From: Escherichia coli
Lineage (GTDB): Bacteria > Pseudomonadota > Gammaproteobacteria > Enterobacterales > Enterobacteriaceae
NCBI RefSeq assembly: GCF_036503815.1
Contig: NZ_AP027764.1
Location: forward strand, 2,480,001-2,544,000
DNA length: 64,000 nt
Direction: 5' to 3'
A program made the translations under genes and the position numbers. The notes beneath the pieces are model-generated. The model did not search any database and was not told the DNA's origin. It saw only the letters and a list, made by a program, of their open reading frames with translations. Shown here piece after piece: positions 60,922-64,000 of the stretch. Numbering within the stretch: position 1 is the first letter of the stretch; each line of letters starts with the position of its first letter.

Positions 60922-63900
60922 ATGAATAGAATCTATCGCGTGATATGGAATTGCACCCTACAGGTATTTCAGGCCTGCTCGGAATTAACTCGCAGGGTAG
61001 GTAAAACATCAACGGTTAATTTGCGTAAATCCTCTGGATTGACAACGAAATTCAGTAGATTGACGCTGGGTGTTTTGCTGGCACTAAGCGGTTCAGCGTC
61101 TGGTGCGAGTCTGGAAGTTGATAATGGTCAGATTACCAATATTAATACTGATGTTGCTTACGATGCCTACCTGGTTGGGTGGTATGGCACTGGAGTGCTT
61201 AATATTTTGGCTGGCGGTAATGCCTCCTTAACCACTATTACTACCAGCGTCATTGGTGGTAATGAGGACTCAGAGGGCACCGTTAACGTTTTGGGTGGCA
61301 CCTGGCGATTGTATGATAGCGGAAATAATGCAAGGCCTTTAAATGTGGGTCAATCCGGAACGGGGACGCTGAATATTAAACAGAAGGGTCACGTTGACGG
61401 AGGATATTTAAGGATAGGTTCTTCGACAGGAGGCGTCGGGACGGTCAATATTGAAGGAGAGGACTCGGTTCTGACGACCGAATTATTCGAAATAGGGAGT
61501 TACGGTACAGGCTCATTAAATATTACGGATAAGGGTTACGTCACGAGTTCAATAGTCGCCATTGTAGGATATCAGGCGAACAGTAATGGTAAGCTTGTCG
61601 TTGAAAAGGGTGGCGAGTGGCTAATAAAAAATAATGATTCCTCAATTGAATTTCAAATTGGTAATCAAGGGACGGGCGAAGCAACTATTCGCGATGGGGG
61701 GCTAATTACGGCTGAAAATACGATTATCGGTGGCAACCTCACCGGTATCGGAACCCTGAATGTGCAGGATCAAGACTCTGTCATCACGGTACGCAGACTC
61801 TATAATGGATATTTCGGTAATGGCACAGTCAATATTTCCAATAATGGACTGATTAATAATAAAGAATATTCATTGGTGGGCGTTCAGGACGGGTCCCACG
61901 GTGTCGTCAACGTGACCGATAAAGGGCATTGGAATTTCCTCGGAACGGGCGAAGCTTTCCGCTATATCTATATCGGTGATGCTGGCGACGGTGAACTTAA
62001 TGTCTCGAGTGAAGGCAAAGTAGATTCGGGAATTATCACTGCGGGGATGAAAGAAACAGGCACAGGCAACATTACTGTTAAGGATAAGAACTCCGTTATC
62101 ACTAATCTCGGAACTAATCTTGGTTATGACGGCCACGGCGAAATGAATATCAGTAATGAGGGGCTTGTTGTCAGCAACGGAGGAAGCTCACTCGGTTATG
62201 GAGAAACCGGCGTCGGGAAGGTTAGCATCACCACGGGGGGGATGTGGGAGGTCAATAAGAATGTCTATACCACTATTGGTGTTGCGGGCGTCGGAAACCT
62301 CAATATCAGCGATGGCGGTAAGTTCGTATCGCAAAATATTACTTTTTTGGGCGATAAAGCAAGCGGTATCGGCACACTGAACCTGATGGATGCGACATCA
62401 TCGTTCGATACTGTAGGTATCAATGTCGGTAATTTTGGTAGCGGCATCGTAAATGTCAGTAATGGTGCCACCCTTAATTCAACGGGCTATGGATTTATCG
62501 GAGGAAATGCCTCCGGTAAGGGGATAGTTAATATTTCAACGGATAGTCTCTGGAATTTAAAAACGTCATCTACTAACGCCCAATTGCTACAGGTCGGTGT
62601 ATTAGGCACGGGTGAACTGAATATTACCACCGGAGGTATAGTTAAAGCGCGTGATACACAGATAGCTCTCAATGACAAAAGTAAGGGCGACGTGCGGGTG
62701 GATGGGCAGAACTCTCTTCTTGAAACATTCAATATGAACGTAGGGACGACTGGCACAGGTACGTTAACCCTGACGAATAACGGCACGCTGAATGTCGAAG
62801 GTGGAGAAGTTTACTTAGGTGTTTTTGAGCCTGCTGTAGGAACGCTAAACATTGGTGCTGCTCACGGTGAGGTGGCGGCAGATGCCGGGTTTATCACCAA
62901 TGCGACGAAAGTGGAGTTTGGTCTTGGCGAAGGCGTTTTTGTCTTTAATCATACCAATAACAGTGATGCCGGCTACCAGGTCGATATGCTGATTACGGGT
63001 GACGATAAAGACGGAAAAGTGATGCATGATGTAGGCCATACGGTGTTCAATGCAGGGAATACTTATAGCGGTAAAACGCTGGTCAATGACGGCCTCCTGA
63101 CTATTGCGTCACATACGGCAGATGGGGTAACAGGCATGGGTTCGAGTGAAGTAACCATTGCAAGCCCCGGTACGCTCGACATTCTCGCATCAACGAACAG
63201 CGCAGGAGATTACACGCTGACCAATGCGCTCAAAGGCGATGGCTTGATGCGAGTGCAGCTGTCATCCTCCAACAAAATGTTTGGCTTTACCCATGCAACA
63301 GGAACTGAATTCGCCGGTGTTGCCCAACTGAAAGACAGTACCTTCACACTGGAACGCGACAACACCGCTGCGCTTACTCACGCGATGCTTCAGTCTGACA
63401 GTGAAAATACCACATCGGTAGAAGTGGGAGAGCAATCCATTGGTGGACTAGCCATGAATGGCGGTACGCTCACTTTCGATACGGATATACCTGCTGCGAC
63501 GCTTGCGGAGGGATATATCAGCGTCGATACACTGGTTGTCGGCGCGGGTGACTACACCTGGAAAGGCCGTAACTATCAGGTAAACGGGACGGGCGACGTG
63601 CTTATCGACGTGCCTAAACCGTGGAATGATCCCATGGCGAATAACCCTCTGACTACGCTCAATTTGCTGGAACACGATGATAGCCATGTCGGCGTTCAAC
63701 TGGTGAAGGCGCAAACGGTTATTGGGTCGGGTGGCTCATTAACGTTACGTGATTTACAGGGCGACGAGGTGGAAGCGGACAAAACGTTACACATTGCACA
63801 AAACGGAACAGTGGTCGCCGAGGGTGATTATGGATTCCGACTCACGACCGCACCTGGTGATGGTTTGTATGTTAACTATGGGCTGAAAGCGCTGAACATC

Positions 63901-64000
63901 CATGGTGGGCAAAAGCTGACGTTAGCCGAACATGGCGGAGCCTATGGCGCAACGGCCGATATGTCGGCAAAAATCGGTGGTGAAGGGGATCTGGCAATCA
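60922..64000 (+). CDS. AIDA-type autotransporter adhesin, YdeK/YneO family (5' part)
   Basis: Open from ATG 60922 (GGAGCG upstream) to the window end, at least 1026 codons, no stop. Starts with the extended signal peptide MNRIYRVIWNCTLQVFQACS...GKTS typical of large type V secreted proteins, then the hydrophobic LTLGVLLALSGSASGASLEV. The passenger is built of about twenty ~25-35-residue repeats around GTGTLNI / GxGxVNIS and IGxxGxG, forming a beta-helix (residues ~70-650). From ~790 a pertactin-like region begins (FNAGNTYSGKTLVNDGLL; later GGTLTF). The beta-barrel is beyond the window. In K-12 the locus is split or degraded (ydeK/ydeU); whether it is intact here cannot be seen. Confidence 0.9.
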   Translation, partial: MNRIYRVIWNCTLQVFQACSELTRRVGKTSTVNLRKSSGLTTKFSRLTLGVLLALSGSASGASLEVDNGQITNINTDVAYDAYLVGWYGTGVLNILAGGNASLTTITTSVIGGNEDSEGTVNVLGGTWRLYDSGNNARPLNVGQSGTGTLNIKQKGHVDGGYLRIGSSTGGVGTVNIEGEDSVLTTELFEIGSYGTGSLNITDKGYVTSSIVAIVGYQANSNGKLVVEKGGEWLIKNNDSSIEFQIGNQGTGEATIRDGGLITAENTIIGGNLTGIGTLNVQDQDSVITVRRLYNGYFGNGTVNISNNGLINNKEYSLVGVQDGSHGVVNVTDKGHWNFLGTGEAFRYIYIGDAGDGELNVSSEGKVDSGIITAGMKETGTGNITVKDKNSVITNLGTNLGYDGHGEMNISNEGLVVSNGGSSLGYGETGVGKVSITTGGMWEVNKNVYTTIGVAGVGNLNISDGGKFVSQNITFLGDKASGIGTLNLMDATSSFDTVGINVGNFGSGIVNVSNGATLNSTGYGFIGGNASGKGIVNISTDSLWNLKTSSTNAQLLQVGVLGTGELNITTGGIVKARDTQIALNDKSKGDVRVDGQNSLLETFNMNVGTTGTGTLTLTNNGTLNVEGGEVYLGVFEPAVGTLNIGAAHGEVAADAGFITNATKVEFGLGEGVFVFNHTNNSDAGYQVDMLITGDDKDGKVMHDVGHTVFNAGNTYSGKTLVNDGLLTIASHTADGVTGMGSSEVTIASPGTLDILASTNSAGDYTLTNALKGDGLMRVQLSSSNKMFGFTHATGTEFAGVAQLKDSTFTLERDNTAALTHAMLQSDSENTTSVEVGEQSIGGLAMNGGTLTFDTDIPAATLAEGYISVDTLVVGAGDYTWKGRNYQVNGTGDVLIDVPKPWNDPMANNPLTTLNLLEHDDSHVGVQLVKAQTVIGSGGSLTLRDLQGDEVEADKTLHIAQNGTVVAEGDYGFRLTTAPGDGLYVNYGLKALNIHGGQKLTLAEHGGAYGATADMSAKIGGEGDLAI

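Noticed and set aside
61100..62900. Repetitive DNA in the autotransporter as a tandem-repeat or CRISPR locus
   Set aside because: Similarity is at protein level (GTGTLNI beta-helix repeats) with diverged DNA; no conserved spacer pattern.
61870..63714. Several minus-strand open frames opposite the autotransporter
   Set aside because: Shadows of the long plus-strand reading frame; no ribosome sites and low-complexity products.

Overview
The window is an Escherichia coli chromosome segment near the replication terminus (marRAB, lsr, uxaB and dcp neighbourhood), in the reverse of the usual K-12 map orientation. The genes, their order and their small RNAs (DicF, MgrR) match E. coli. Three things differ from the K-12 layout as I remember it: a rearranged Qin-type prophage, a block of foreign cargo inside it, and an IS200/IS605-family element beside lsrG.

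Positions 20-25514 hold a lambdoid, Qin-like prophage inside the MFS transporter gene ydfJ. The 11-bp sequence TCATGGATTTC occurs at both ends (20-30 and 25504-25514), and the two ydfJ halves join in frame across it. From the left it carries: integrase and excisionase; a long YdfE/RecE-like protein with a DEDDh exonuclease domain; the cell-division-inhibition operon ydfABC-dicF-dicB-ydfD; a repressor/YdaS/YdaT immunity region with symmetrical operators; a replication gene with iterons; and cargo (BCCT transporter, DUF2254 membrane protein, MFS-ChaC-LysR operon). After the cargo come the DUF968 protein, RusA, antiterminator Q, two tRNAs, two TolA-domain lipoproteins, a pinholin/SAR-endolysin/Rz/Rz1 lysis cassette, bor and a lambda-type cos site. 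Head and tail genes are gone: the terminase gene nu1 is fused after about 30 codons to the tail-fibre assembly gene tfa, and two further decayed tfa ends lie downstream. The element is defective for virion production but keeps excision, replication, lysis and cos functions.

Positions 25515-51000 are conserved core genome: ydfI, ydfZ, rspR (ydfH), ydfG, dcp, ydeJ, ydeI, dgcZ, mgrR/mgtS, ydeE, eamA, marRAB, marC, sotB, yneK, yneJ, sad, glsB, yneG, dgcF, uxaB, yneE and tam. They cover antibiotic and stress response (mar), c-di-GMP signalling (dgcZ, dgcF), amino-acid, GABA and hexuronate metabolism, and efflux.

Positions 51000-60400 hold an IS200/IS605-type insertion with a largely deleted tnpB, then the complete autoinducer-2 system: lsrACDBFG on the minus strand and lsrRK divergent on the plus strand, with paired LsrR-like inverted repeats and a CRP site between them. 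From 60922 to the window end runs the first ~1026 codons of a large AIDA-type autotransporter (YdeK/YneO family).
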